Of a stretch of DNA of 64,000 bases, positions 22,751 through 30,622 are shown piece after piece. The DNA lies in the NCBI RefSeq assembly GCF_002163875.1, contig NZ_CP019333.1, forward strand, positions 124,001 through 188,000, read 5' to 3'. Every line of letters begins with the position of its first letter. Positions within the stretch are counted from its first letter, which is position 1. The translations under genes and the position numbers were made by a program. Origin of the DNA: Gilvibacter sp. SZ-19. Lineage in GTDB: Bacteria > Bacteroidota > Bacteroidia > Flavobacteriales > Flavobacteriaceae. The notes below the pieces were generated by a model, which had not been told where the DNA came from, searched no databases, and worked only from the letters and a program-made list of their open reading frames with translations.

Positions 22751-25603
22751 TTACTTACTCAAGTACATTTTGCGTCTGGAGTAAAGCTCGTAGAATTCAT
22801 CGTCCTTAAGACTTTCGATAAACAAGATGGACTCTCCTGTACTCTTCATCTCTGGTCCGAGTTGTTTGTTCACATTCGGGAATTTGTTGAATGAGAATAC
22901 TGGTTGCTTGATAGCATAACCTTCTAATTGCGGATTGAACTCAAAATCGGTCACCTTCTTATCGCCCAACATGATCTTGGTTGCATAGTTCACATAAGGC
23001 TCACCATAAGCCTTAGCGATAAATGGAACTGTTCTAGATGCACGTGGATTCGCTTCAATGATATACACTTGGTCGTCCTTAATGGCGAATTGAATGTTGA
23101 TCAAACCTACGGTGTTAAGCGCTAAAGCGATCTTTTTCGTGTGGTCTTTGATCTGCTGCATCACAAACTCGCCCAAATTGAACGGTGGCAAAGTAGCATT
23201 GGAGTCTCCGGAGTGAATTCCACAAGGTTCAATATGCTCCATAATACCTATGATGTAGACGTTCTCTCCGTCGCAAATGGCATCGGCTTCTGCCTCTATC
23301 GCTCCATCCAGATAATGATCCAGTAATAGTTTGTTGTTAGGGATTTTACGCAACAAGTCTACTACGTGAGCTTCCAAATCTTGCTTGTTGATCACGATCT
23401 TCATTCCTTGCCCTCCTAATACATAAGACGGACGCACTAATAATGGGAAATCTAGCTCATCTGCTAGGTCTAGTGCTTCATCTGCAGTCTCAGCAACACC
23501 AAATTTCGGATAAGGAATATTGTTCTCCTTCAATAAGGTAGAGAAGCTTCCGCGATCTTCGGCTAGGTCTAGAGACTGATAACTGGTTCCCATGATCTTT
23601 ATGCCGTAACGGTCTAACTTTTCGGCCAGTTTTAAAGCTGTTTGTCCTCCAAGCTGCACGATGACACCTTCTGGTTTCTCGTGACGGATAATATCGTAGA
23701 TGTGTTCCCAGAATACCGGCTCAAAATAAAGCTTGTCTGCTACATCGAAATCTGTCGATACAGTCTCTGGGTTACAGTTGATCATGATCGTCTCATAACC
23801 GGCTTCTGAAGCCGCGAGCACTCCGTGTACACAACAGTAATCGAACTCGATCCCCTGCCCGATACGGTTAGGACCAGAACCTAATACGATAATCTTCTTT
23901 CTATCTGTAGCAGGACTGTCATTCTCCACAAAGGTCTCTCCTTCTGGGGACGTCATTGTATTCTCGAAGGTCGAGTAATAATAAGGCGTTTGCGCTTGGA
24001 ATTCCGCAGCACAAGTATCTACCAACTTATATACGCGACGTACATTGAGTTCTTCGCGCTTGTTGTAAACCTCACTTTCCAAACAGCCCAACATATGCGC
24101 TATCTGACGGTCTCCATAACCTTTTTGCTTGGCCTCTAACAGCAAGTCGCGGCTCAGCGTGTCTATGGTATAATTAGATATCTCCTTCTCTAGGTGATAT
24201 AATTCTTCGTATTGCTTTAAGAACCACATATCAATCTTCGTGATCTCGTGGATGCGTTTAAGTGGGATTCCCAATTGAATGGCATCGTAGATCACAAAGA
24301 CACGGTCCCAACTGGCGTGGGTCAATTTGTCTATGATCTGATCGTAGTTCGTATAGCCTTTTCCGTCTGCTCCTAAACCATTTCTTTTGATCTCGAGCGA
24401 CTGCGTGGCCTTGTGCAGCGCTTCTTGGAAAGAACGCCCGATTCCCATCACCTCTCCTACAGCCTTCATCTGTAGCCCTAGTGTGCGGTCAGATCCTTCG
24501 AACTTATCAAAGTTCCAACGCGGGATCTTTACGATCACATAATCCAAAGTTGGCTCAAATAATGCCGAGGTGGTTTTGGTGATCTGGTTCTCTAATTCAT
24601 CCAAGTGATACCCCATGGCCAACTTCGCTGCGATCTTTGCAATAGGATATCCTGTCGCTTTAGACGCCAAAGCAGAAGAGCGCGATACCCTTGGGTTGAT
24701 CTCAATGGCAATGATCTCTTCTTCATCGTCTGGGCTAACGGCAAACTGCACATTACAACCTCCGGCAAAATCACCGATAGAACGCATCATATGGATAGCC
24801 ATATCACGCATCTTTTGGAATGTTCTGTCAGAAAGCGTCATGGCCGGCGCCACGGTTATAGAGTCTCCAGTGTGGATTCCCATCGGATCCATGTTCTCAA
24901 TGGTACAAATGATCACCACGTTGTCGTTACTGTCGCGCAGAAGCTCTAGCTCGTATTCCTTCCAGCCCATCATGGCTTTGTCTATCATCACCTCGTGGAT
25001 GGGTGAAATCTCTAGACCTCGCGTCAAGGCTTCGTCGAATTCTTCTTCGTTGTAAACGATGGACGCCCCTGCTCCTCCTAAAGTAAAGGAAGCTCTAATA
25101 CACAGTGGGAATCCGAATTCTTGGGCGATCTCCTTTCCTCTCAAATAAGAGGTCGCTGTTTCTTGCGGTGCCATGCCAACACCAATTTCTTCCATCAGAT
25201 TACGGAACTTCTCACGATCTTCTGTAATGTTGATCGCGTCTATATTCACCCCAATGATGTCAACACCGAAGTCTTCCCATATTCCTTTTTCGTCTGCCTC
25301 TATACACAAGTTCAAAGCGGTCTGTCCTCCCATAGTTGGCAAAACAGCATCGATCTGCGGATGCTCCTTTAAGATCTTTACAATGGATTTGGTATTGAGC
25401 GGCAATAGGTAAACATGATCCGCCATAGAAGGGTCGGTCATGATGGTTGCCGGATTGGAATTGATCAGAATAGTTTCGATTCCGTCTTCGCGAAGTGAAC
25501 GAAGTGCTTGGGATCCTGAATAGTCAAATTCACAGGCCTGTCCGATGATGATCGGCCCGGAACCTATGATGAGAATGGATTTGATTTTTTCGTTTTTTGG
25601 CAT
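22751..25603 (-). CDS. carB: Carbamoyl-phosphate synthase large subunit (without allosteric domain)
   Basis: The 950-residue enzyme has two homologous ATP-grasp halves, each starting with a GSGP motif (IIGSGPIIIGQACEFDYSG at the start; VLGSGPNRIGQGIEFDYCC near 570) and each with an EINPRVSRSS/EANPRASRT active-site segment. It makes carbamoyl phosphate from bicarbonate, ammonia from the small subunit and two ATP, for pyrimidines and arginine. It stops at the end of the second synthase half; the approximately 130-residue MGS-like domain that binds UMP and ornithine in E. coli (1073 residues) is missing. The small subunit gene is not in the window. It has its own terminator. Confidence 0.96.
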   Translation of the reverse strand: MPKNEKIKSILIIGSGPIIIGQACEFDYSGSQALRSLREDGIETILINSNPATIMTDPSMADHVYLLPLNTKSIVKILKEHPQIDAVLPTMGGQTALNLCIEADEKGIWEDFGVDIIGVNIDAINITEDREKFRNLMEEIGVGMAPQETATSYLRGKEIAQEFGFPLCIRASFTLGGAGASIVYNEEEFDEALTRGLEISPIHEVMIDKAMMGWKEYELELLRDSNDNVVIICTIENMDPMGIHTGDSITVAPAMTLSDRTFQKMRDMAIHMMRSIGDFAGGCNVQFAVSPDDEEEIIAIEINPRVSRSSALASKATGYPIAKIAAKLAMGYHLDELENQITKTTSALFEPTLDYVIVKIPRWNFDKFEGSDRTLGLQMKAVGEVMGIGRSFQEALHKATQSLEIKRNGLGADGKGYTNYDQIIDKLTHASWDRVFVIYDAIQLGIPLKRIHEITKIDMWFLKQYEELYHLEKEISNYTIDTLSRDLLLEAKQKGYGDRQIAHMLGCLESEVYNKREELNVRRVYKLVDTCAAEFQAQTPYYYSTFENTMTSPEGETFVENDSPATDRKKIIVLGSGPNRIGQGIEFDYCCVHGVLAASEAGYETIMINCNPETVSTDFDVADKLYFEPVFWEHIYDIIRHEKPEGVIVQLGGQTALKLAEKLDRYGIKIMGTSYQSLDLAEDRGSFSTLLKENNIPYPKFGVAETADEALDLADELDFPLLVRPSYVLGGQGMKIVINKQDLEAHVVDLLRKIPNNKLLLDHYLDGAIEAEADAICDGENVYIIGIMEHIEPCGIHSGDSNATLPPFNLGEFVMQQIKDHTKKIALALNTVGLINIQFAIKDDQVYIIEANPRASRTVPFIAKAYGEPYVNYATKIMLGDKKVTDFEFNPQLEGYAIKQPVFSFNKFPNVNKQLGPEMKSTGESILFIESLKDDEFYELYSRRKMYLSK

Positions 25604-25651
25604 GGATTCTCGGCGGGTTTAAAAATCGTATAAAATTACAGCTATATAGGC

Positions 25652-25690
25652 ACAAAAAAAAGGTGCTGTTTAAAGAAACAACACCTTTTT
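25652..25690 (-). terminator. rpmH terminator
   Basis: On the minus strand AGGTGTTGTTT and AAACAGCACCT pair (one G-U) around CTTT, within extended A and T tracts. It lies 20 bases after the rpmH stop and 50 bases before carB, so the two genes are likely transcribed separately. Confidence 0.85.
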
Positions 25691-25708
25691 ATATACAGAT
25701 TATCAACA

Positions 25709-25867
25709 TTATTTTTTGTGACGTGGTTCAGAAGACACGGTTAATTTCTTACGGCCCTTTGCACGTCTTGAGGCCAATACCTTACGGCCATTTACAGACG
25801 CCATGCGCTCTCTAAACCCGTGCTTGTTTCTTCTTTTACGTTTCGATGGCTGAAAAGTTCTTTTCAT
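25709..25867 (-). CDS. rpmH: 50S ribosomal protein L34
   Basis: A 52-residue, very basic protein begins [19 protein letters not shown] and contains [20 protein letters not shown], which is the L34 signature. The C-terminus [12 protein letters not shown] is the flavobacterial type. L34 binds 23S rRNA in the large subunit. It is monocistronic here with a near-perfect promoter and a terminator; the dnaA/rnpA neighbours seen with rpmH in many bacteria are absent, as is usual in Bacteroidota. Confidence 0.97.
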   Translation of the reverse strand: MKRTFQPSKRKRRNKHGFRERMASVNGRKVLASRRAKGRKKLTVSSEPRHKK

Positions 25868-25928
25868 CGTCTGTTTCCTTTAGTATCTTCTTGAAATGTG
25901 TTTTTGTGACCTGTTTCAAAGTCGGCTG

Positions 25929-25959
25929 CAAATATACAATCATTTTTTTCTTTCACAAA
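25929..25959 (-). promoter_or_regulatory. Consensus promoter of rpmH
   Basis: On the minus strand TTTG (25956-25959), a 19-base spacer and TATATTTG (25929-25936) match the Bacteroidota TTTG-N19-TAnnTTTG consensus without a mismatch. The start would be near 25923, giving a leader of about 55 bases. Confidence 0.85.
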
Positions 25960-26110
25960 GGCAAGTTGAAAAACTTTTTTTCCTTAAAAAATTAGTTTCT
26001 TTGCAGCTCAAGATCTCGTATTATGAAATGAGCGCAAACAAATTGAATTACTAGTGTGCAGAGCATTGTAGTTTAATTTTTTGTGCGAAAGCAAAGCGGT
26101 TGATTTATGC

Positions 26111-26155
26111 AGGTAATTTTTATTTGCTTGATTGACACGTGAATAAAAATTACCT
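26111..26155 (+). repeat. Perfect 14-bp inverted repeat just before a start codon
   Basis: AGGTAATTTTTATT (26111-26124) and AATAAAAATTACCT (26142-26155) are perfect complements around a 17-base loop. The right arm ends five bases before the ATG at 26161, so as RNA it would fold over the ribosome entry region. The rest of the 25960-26160 spacer is A/T-rich with no recognisable gene. Confidence 0.7.
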
Positions 26156-26160
26156 AGTAA

Positions 26161-27057
26161 ATGAAATTTGTGAAATCTATCTTCTATTTACTGCTTTTTG
26201 TCACCACCACAACAGTGGCACAACAGCAATTAGGCTACAACCTTAAAGTTGGAGACAGCTTTAGTCTGACTCAGAAATCAGTGCAGACCATAGTGCAGCA
26301 ATTTGAGACCGAGGGTATGACTATGGACATTGAATTGATCAATGATGTTCAGGCTGAGTTTCTAATGACCGTGGTAGAAACGCATCAAAACTCTTATATA
26401 ATAGATTTTGAGTTCACTAATTTCGCCTACCAAATGCGATCTGATACCATGGGGACCGTTATTGATGTTGATACTTCTGCAGAGTTAGACGAATCAGACA
26501 TGACCCAAGCCATATTTAGAGGTCTTTTAGGAGTGACCATGACCATGGAAATGCTAAAAACAGGAAGAATCATTGATATCACAGGTGGAGATGCGCTGAT
26601 AGACAATATGATCAAGAACTCTGGAATAACCGACGAGACGCAAATACAAGCCATGCGCGATGGCATGGAAAAAGAATACGGAGGACAAAAGATCGCTGCC
26701 GGTTTTGAACAGTTTACCTATATCTACCCAGAGACCAGCAAGAAAACAGGAGAAAGCTGGGAAAATTCTATAGACGGAGAATTAAAAGCGGAGCAAGTTT
26801 GGACCTTGGCTGCTTTTGACCGCAATGTTTTGAGTATCGTTGGAGTAAGCGAAGTTGAAATGGAAAGCGACTCCGGCACCACAAGAATCAAGGTTAAGGG
26901 AACTCAAAACACACAAATTGAGGCCGATCCGGCGCACGGTTTTATTAAGACCTATCACTCAGAATCTGTTACCGAAGGAGAGTCCTTTGTAGACAGTTAC
27001 GGAGATAGCGCTATCCCAACAAAAATTACAACCATTACTGACTATACCATAAACTAA
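26161..27057 (+). CDS. Exported protein, DUF6263-like
   Basis: The 298-residue protein has a signal peptide (MKFVKSIFYLLLFVTTTTVAQ) and a beta-rich mature part that starts LGYNLKVGDSFSLTQKSVQTIVQQ, which resembles the DUF6263 family of Bacteroidota. Several sections on 'tracking' strands (FLMTVVETHQNSYIIDFEFTNFAYQM; WENSIDGELKAEQVWTLAAF) suggest a repeated beta fold. No catalytic residues can be named. A perfect inverted repeat ends five bases before the ATG, and the next gene begins within its stop (TAATG), so both are probably regulated together. Confidence 0.7.
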   Translation: MKFVKSIFYLLLFVTTTTVAQQQLGYNLKVGDSFSLTQKSVQTIVQQFETEGMTMDIELINDVQAEFLMTVVETHQNSYIIDFEFTNFAYQMRSDTMGTVIDVDTSAELDESDMTQAIFRGLLGVTMTMEMLKTGRIIDITGGDALIDNMIKNSGITDETQIQAMRDGMEKEYGGQKIAAGFEQFTYIYPETSKKTGESWENSIDGELKAEQVWTLAAFDRNVLSIVGVSEVEMESDSGTTRIKVKGTQNTQIEADPAHGFIKTYHSESVTEGESFVDSYGDSAIPTKITTITDYTIN

Positions 27058-27614
27058 TGTTTAATAAGTATATCAAATTAGTACTCGCCACAGCTTTAGT
27101 GGCCCTAGCCGTTTGGCAGATGACAGAAGATTACATCGGTAACGGGATCATGTTGATTCTGCTAGCCGGAGTTTTTGTATTTCTTTATTTTAAGAACGAG
27201 TTGATCCTTCTAGCCTTTTTAAGACTGCGAAAGCAAGACTTCCCAGGGGCCAAGAAATGGTTAGATCGTATAAAGAACCCCGAAAGTGCCTTGGTGCGCA
27301 AACAACAGGGGTACTATAACTACCTCAATGGTATGATGGTTTCTCAGACCAATATGAACGAGGCTGAGAAATACTTTAAAAAGGCCGTAAGTCTTGGTTT
27401 GAATCTGAATACCGATCTGGCGGTAGCTAAGATGAATCTTGCAGGAATCGCGATGGCCAAGAACCGCAGACGTGAAGCGCAAGCCCTTTTATCCGAAGCA
27501 AAAAAGCTCGACAAGCACAATATGTTGTCCGATCAACTTAAGATGATGCAGCAACAAATGAAGAAGGGCGGACAACCCAGACAGCAGTTTCAGCGTGGCG
27601 GCAGACGCCGATAG
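27057..27614 (+). CDS. TPR-like membrane protein
   Basis: The 185-residue protein has two N-terminal helices in the membrane (about 7-24 and 30-46), then helical hairpins of tetratricopeptide type (KQDFPGAKKWLDRIKNPES; MNEAEKYFKKAVSLGLNLNTDLAVAKMNLAGIAMAKNRRREAQALLSEAKKL). It ends in a basic Gln/Gly/Arg tail (QPRQQFQRGGRRR) that could bind nucleic acid or acidic lipids. It shares one base with the preceding gene's stop. Function is unknown; a scaffold role is likely from the fold. Confidence 0.72.
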   Translation: MFNKYIKLVLATALVALAVWQMTEDYIGNGIMLILLAGVFVFLYFKNELILLAFLRLRKQDFPGAKKWLDRIKNPESALVRKQQGYYNYLNGMMVSQTNMNEAEKYFKKAVSLGLNLNTDLAVAKMNLAGIAMAKNRRREAQALLSEAKKLDKHNMLSDQLKMMQQQMKKGGQPRQQFQRGGRRR

Positions 27615-27705
27615 GTGTAAGAAAATTACTTCTTTTGTTCGGCTAAAAATTTGGAAATCAAGCATTTTTGTTTAATTTCCCTGCTGAATCCACCCCTATC
27701 TGCCT

Positions 27706-28407
27706 ATGGTGAAACTACTACACCTAGTGCTCTTATTGTGTTGTGTACAGGCCTTCTCGCAAGGGATAGACCCCAGACGCCTCTTTTCTTATAAGGTCAA
27801 AGAACACCTCAAACAATACGCCAATAATGCAGATAATGCCTATGCTGCCAAAGACTACGAACGCGGAGAGTTCCTATTTGATTCTTTAGTACGCAATGTG
27901 GTCAACAAGAGCTATATGGACAACTTTAAGTTCAAGAAGCTCTCTGGCAAAACGGTGTCCTTTCACGAGTATAAAAAACCAGTTTTTTTAATGACCTATG
28001 CCTCTTGGTGTACTCCCGGAGCCGGAGAGATCCCTGCCTTGAACAAAGTGGTAGAAGCCTACCATCCGTATATAGATTTTGTCATCTTGTTTTGGAATTC
28101 AAAAGACCAGGTGAAAGCAGTAGCCAAAGAGTATCACTCCAAAATAGACGTGGTCTATATTGACGAGACCGAAAACATCCACGACCATGTGATCATCAGC
28201 ATGAAACACAGCCTTGGGTTTCCCACCTCTTTCTTTATTTCTTCCACAAAACAGATTTTAGATGTTCGGCGCGGTGTGCTCCATCCATACGCAGAAGAGT
28301 ACGAGGTCTCCTATTCCTTGAACTATGATGCCTTTTTAGAGGGAATCGCTTTATTGTTCACAGAGGAAGAAGCTCCTTACCTCAAATCACTGATAGGGCA
28401 GAACTGA
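27706..28407 (+). CDS. Thioredoxin-fold (TlpA-like) exported protein lacking the second CxxC Cys
   Basis: A signal peptide (MVKLLHLVLLLCCVQAFSQ) and a helical segment precede a thioredoxin-like domain (from about residue 75). The active-site segment reads ASWCTPGAGEIPALNKV, so Cys102 is present, while position 105, where TlpA proteins have the resolving Cys, is Gly. The cis-Pro loop is present as GFPTSFFI. Such a protein could not act as a normal disulphide reductase alone; a mono-thiol or chaperone role is possible. Its stop abuts that of the convergent transglycosylase with no gap. Confidence 0.8.
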   Translation: MVKLLHLVLLLCCVQAFSQGIDPRRLFSYKVKEHLKQYANNADNAYAAKDYERGEFLFDSLVRNVVNKSYMDNFKFKKLSGKTVSFHEYKKPVFLMTYASWCTPGAGEIPALNKVVEAYHPYIDFVILFWNSKDQVKAVAKEYHSKIDVVYIDETENIHDHVIISMKHSLGFPTSFFISSTKQILDVRRGVLHPYAEEYEVSYSLNYDAFLEGIALLFTEEEAPYLKSLIGQN

Positions 28408-29340
28408 TTATTGCCCCATACTATACACCCCTTCTTTAGGAATGGTTATGGTGTATTTTTTACCCGAAGCATTTTTTAAGTAAGTATCTCGCAGCCAAGG
28501 GTTGTGCAACTTGAGAATCTTGTAGTTGATGTTGAACTTTTTAGCAAAGGCTGGCATATCGGTAATGGCCGTATCAACCACTACTTCGTATGTCGGTATG
28601 GGCTGATACAGATCTTGCTCTCTGAAATTGAATCCGTATTTCTTCGGATTGCTCATTATTTCTTTAAAGGCCAATATTCTGAAAAGATATCGACTGGTTT
28701 CGTCATTGAGCAAGAGGTCGTAATAACTGCCAAAAGCTTCTTGTCGTTTCTGTTGTTTGCTTATTCCGGCATTGCCAGCGTTGTAGGCTGCAGCGGCAAG
28801 CGTCCAGCTACCAAAACGCTCTTTGGACTTTATGAGATATTCTGCGGCCACTTTGGTGGCCAGCTCCAGATTGTATCGCTCGTCAACATAATCGTTGATC
28901 TCCAGGCCGTATTCGCGGCCAGTGCTCTTTAAAAAATGCCAAAAACCTGCTGCTCCTGCTGGAGAACTGTTGTTCTGTAATGCACTCTCTGCAACAGCTA
29001 AATATTTAAAATCATCTGGTAAACCATATTTAGCCAATAAAGGTTCAATGATCGGAAAGTATCGGCGCGCCCTTTTCATGATCAAAAGGCCGTTAGATTG
29101 CCAATAGGTGTTGACCAAGAGTTCTCTATCCATGCGTTCGCGAATATCCGGGTCACTTAAGGGCACAGGCTCCCCAGCAAAACTCATTTCATCTGGCAAA
29201 GGCAGGGCGTAAATGTTATAGTCGTTAACGATCTTGACCTCCAGGTTCTCATCTGTTGGGGCATCTTGCACAGCGTTGATCATTAGGCCTGCACAACAGA
29301 CCACTAGAATCAGGGTTAATACTTTGTTATACTTCTTCAT
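28408..29340 (-). CDS. Lytic murein transglycosylase (SLT domain)
   Basis: The 310-residue protein has a signal peptide (MKKYNKVLTLILVVCCAGLM) and an SLT lysozyme-like domain (about 100-220): AVAESALQNNSSPAGAAGFWHFL, with the catalytic Glu in AES, then YDVDERYN-type loop (NDYVDERYNLELATKVAAEYL) and AAAAYNAGNAGI. It cleaves the peptidoglycan glycan chain, forming 1,6-anhydro-MurNAc ends. The C-terminal 80 residues (VVDTAITDMPAFAKKFNINYKILKLHNPWL) look like one LysM-like module. It resembles MltD but is shorter. Confidence 0.88.
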   Translation of the reverse strand: MKKYNKVLTLILVVCCAGLMINAVQDAPTDENLEVKIVNDYNIYALPLPDEMSFAGEPVPLSDPDIRERMDRELLVNTYWQSNGLLIMKRARRYFPIIEPLLAKYGLPDDFKYLAVAESALQNNSSPAGAAGFWHFLKSTGREYGLEINDYVDERYNLELATKVAAEYLIKSKERFGSWTLAAAAYNAGNAGISKQQKRQEAFGSYYDLLLNDETSRYLFRILAFKEIMSNPKKYGFNFREQDLYQPIPTYEVVVDTAITDMPAFAKKFNINYKILKLHNPWLRDTYLKNASGKKYTITIPKEGVYSMGQ

Positions 29341-29397
29341 GGTTCACTCTTTTAATCCCACACTAAAGATAGCAAATACCACCAGCTAGCACAATAT

Positions 29398-30063
29398 TTA
29401 CAACGGCTTTAACAGCTTGAGCAAAGCAACGGTAACGGCCTTAGCCTTATAGATGATCATTGCGTGGGTTCCGCCCTTAATAACAAAGGCCTGATTAATG
29501 TTCTTTATTGGAAAAACAATATCCTTGTCTCCGTGGATATGTTGTACTTCTGGATCTGCTTCTTCTCGTGGCCAACAGATCATCATCTTAATGGCCCAAT
29601 CCAGGTATTTTTTATTTCTGACCGATAGATAGATGTCGTAAAGTTGCAGTCGCTTTTTAGAACGCGGCCCAATGGCAAAACGTGTTAGATTCTTTGTGTT
29701 TACCACCAAACCTGTTGGCAGCACTTGATACAACCGACTTTTTTTAGCAAAGAGGAAGCGGGTTGGCATTTCGTCTTTGGTCTTAACGCTCGAAATAATG
29801 ATCACCTTAGACTCCGGTAAAAAAGCTTTCATTTCTTGTGCCACGACACCGCCAAAGGAGACCCCAACCAAATAGCATTTGGGCGTGGTGACCCGCTCGG
29901 CCATTCTTTTGGCATACTGCTGCAAGCTTTCCTCCTCATCGGGGATCATCCACTCCAAAATAGTGGTTTGGAATTGATCTCCGGGTAAATGTATTCGTTC
30001 AAAGATTTCTGGGCCGGCTGCCATTCCCGGAATGAAATACAAGTTTATTGAAGGTTGCGACAT
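29398..30063 (-). CDS. Alpha/beta hydrolase
   Basis: I place the start at ATG 30063 (MSQPSINLYFIPGMAAGPEIF); eight codons further up are also open. The 221 residues have the hydrolase nucleophile elbow GVSFGGVVAQEM (Ser in GVSFGG), an oxyanion segment FIPGMAAGP, and a His in KGGTHAMII near the C-terminus; an Asp lies in HGDKDIVFP. Substrate unknown. The gene stands alone between mostly unrelated neighbours. Confidence 0.8.
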   Translation of the reverse strand: MSQPSINLYFIPGMAAGPEIFERIHLPGDQFQTTILEWMIPDEEESLQQYAKRMAERVTTPKCYLVGVSFGGVVAQEMKAFLPESKVIIISSVKTKDEMPTRFLFAKKSRLYQVLPTGLVVNTKNLTRFAIGPRSKKRLQLYDIYLSVRNKKYLDWAIKMMICWPREEADPEVQHIHGDKDIVFPIKNINQAFVIKGGTHAMIIYKAKAVTVALLKLLKPL

Positions 30064-30322
30064 GCGATGTTTCTCGTTAAAAATCAAGCTAGAAAAAAAG
30101 AATTTTCGTAACTTTACGGGGTAAAATTAGCAATATTTCTGTTGAGATTTGCTTGCTTTTACAACAGATTTGGCACCTTCTGGATTATAGGCTAACTAAT
30201 TAACAATCAGAAGAAAACAAACTAGAAGCCCAAGCTGCACCCAACCCAGACTTACTTATGTTGTTCTGTACTGAGCCTCAAGGCATTCAGTGAAAGCATC
30301 TGGTAACTAAAAAAATTGAAAG
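30064..30322. other. Spacer and long leader before the GNAT gene
   Basis: About 260 bases without a credible gene. A TAACTTTA box (near 30108, one mismatch to the -7 consensus) would give a leader of roughly 200 bases. That leader contains CTGTTG/CAACAG arms and a stronger hairpin ACTGAGCC-TCAA-GGC with TCAGT (30270-30291). No T-run follows, so it is not a simple terminator. Confidence 0.4.
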
Positions 30323-30622
30323 ATGATAGAAGACGTAGAGATCAACGACAATGAATTTCTAAGACAATTCGAACTACAGGTTGGCGACAATATGGCGCGA
30401 ATCGAATATTCTCTGCAAGAAAGAAAGATCTTCCTCACCAAATACTTCATGCCGGAAGATATGGAAGAACAAGGCTTTCGCGATATTTTCATCAAAGCTG
30501 TTTTTCAGGAAGTAGAAGATCGCAATATCCGCTTGGTACCTACCAGCCCCGAAATTGCCGCTTTTATGCGTAAGAACAGAAGAATATACAAAGATCTGCT
30601 TCCGGTTGGTATCTCTATTTAG
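30323..30622 (+). CDS. Small GNAT-like N-acetyltransferase (YidJ/NATD1 type)
   Basis: The 99-residue protein is of the short GNAT class found in bacteria and eukaryotes: FELQVGDNMARIEYSLQERKIFLTKYFMPEDMEEQGFRDIFIKAVFQEVEDRNIRLVPTSPEIAAFMRKN. The end segment (RLVPTSPEIAAFM) is the typical 'CP.C..' core of these proteins, with Ser and Glu where some relatives have Cys. They are thought to bind acetyl-CoA, but no acceptor is known. It overlaps mtaB's end by four bases in convergent orientation. Confidence 0.8.
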   Translation: MIEDVEINDNEFLRQFELQVGDNMARIEYSLQERKIFLTKYFMPEDMEEQGFRDIFIKAVFQEVEDRNIRLVPTSPEIAAFMRKNRRIYKDLLPVGISI

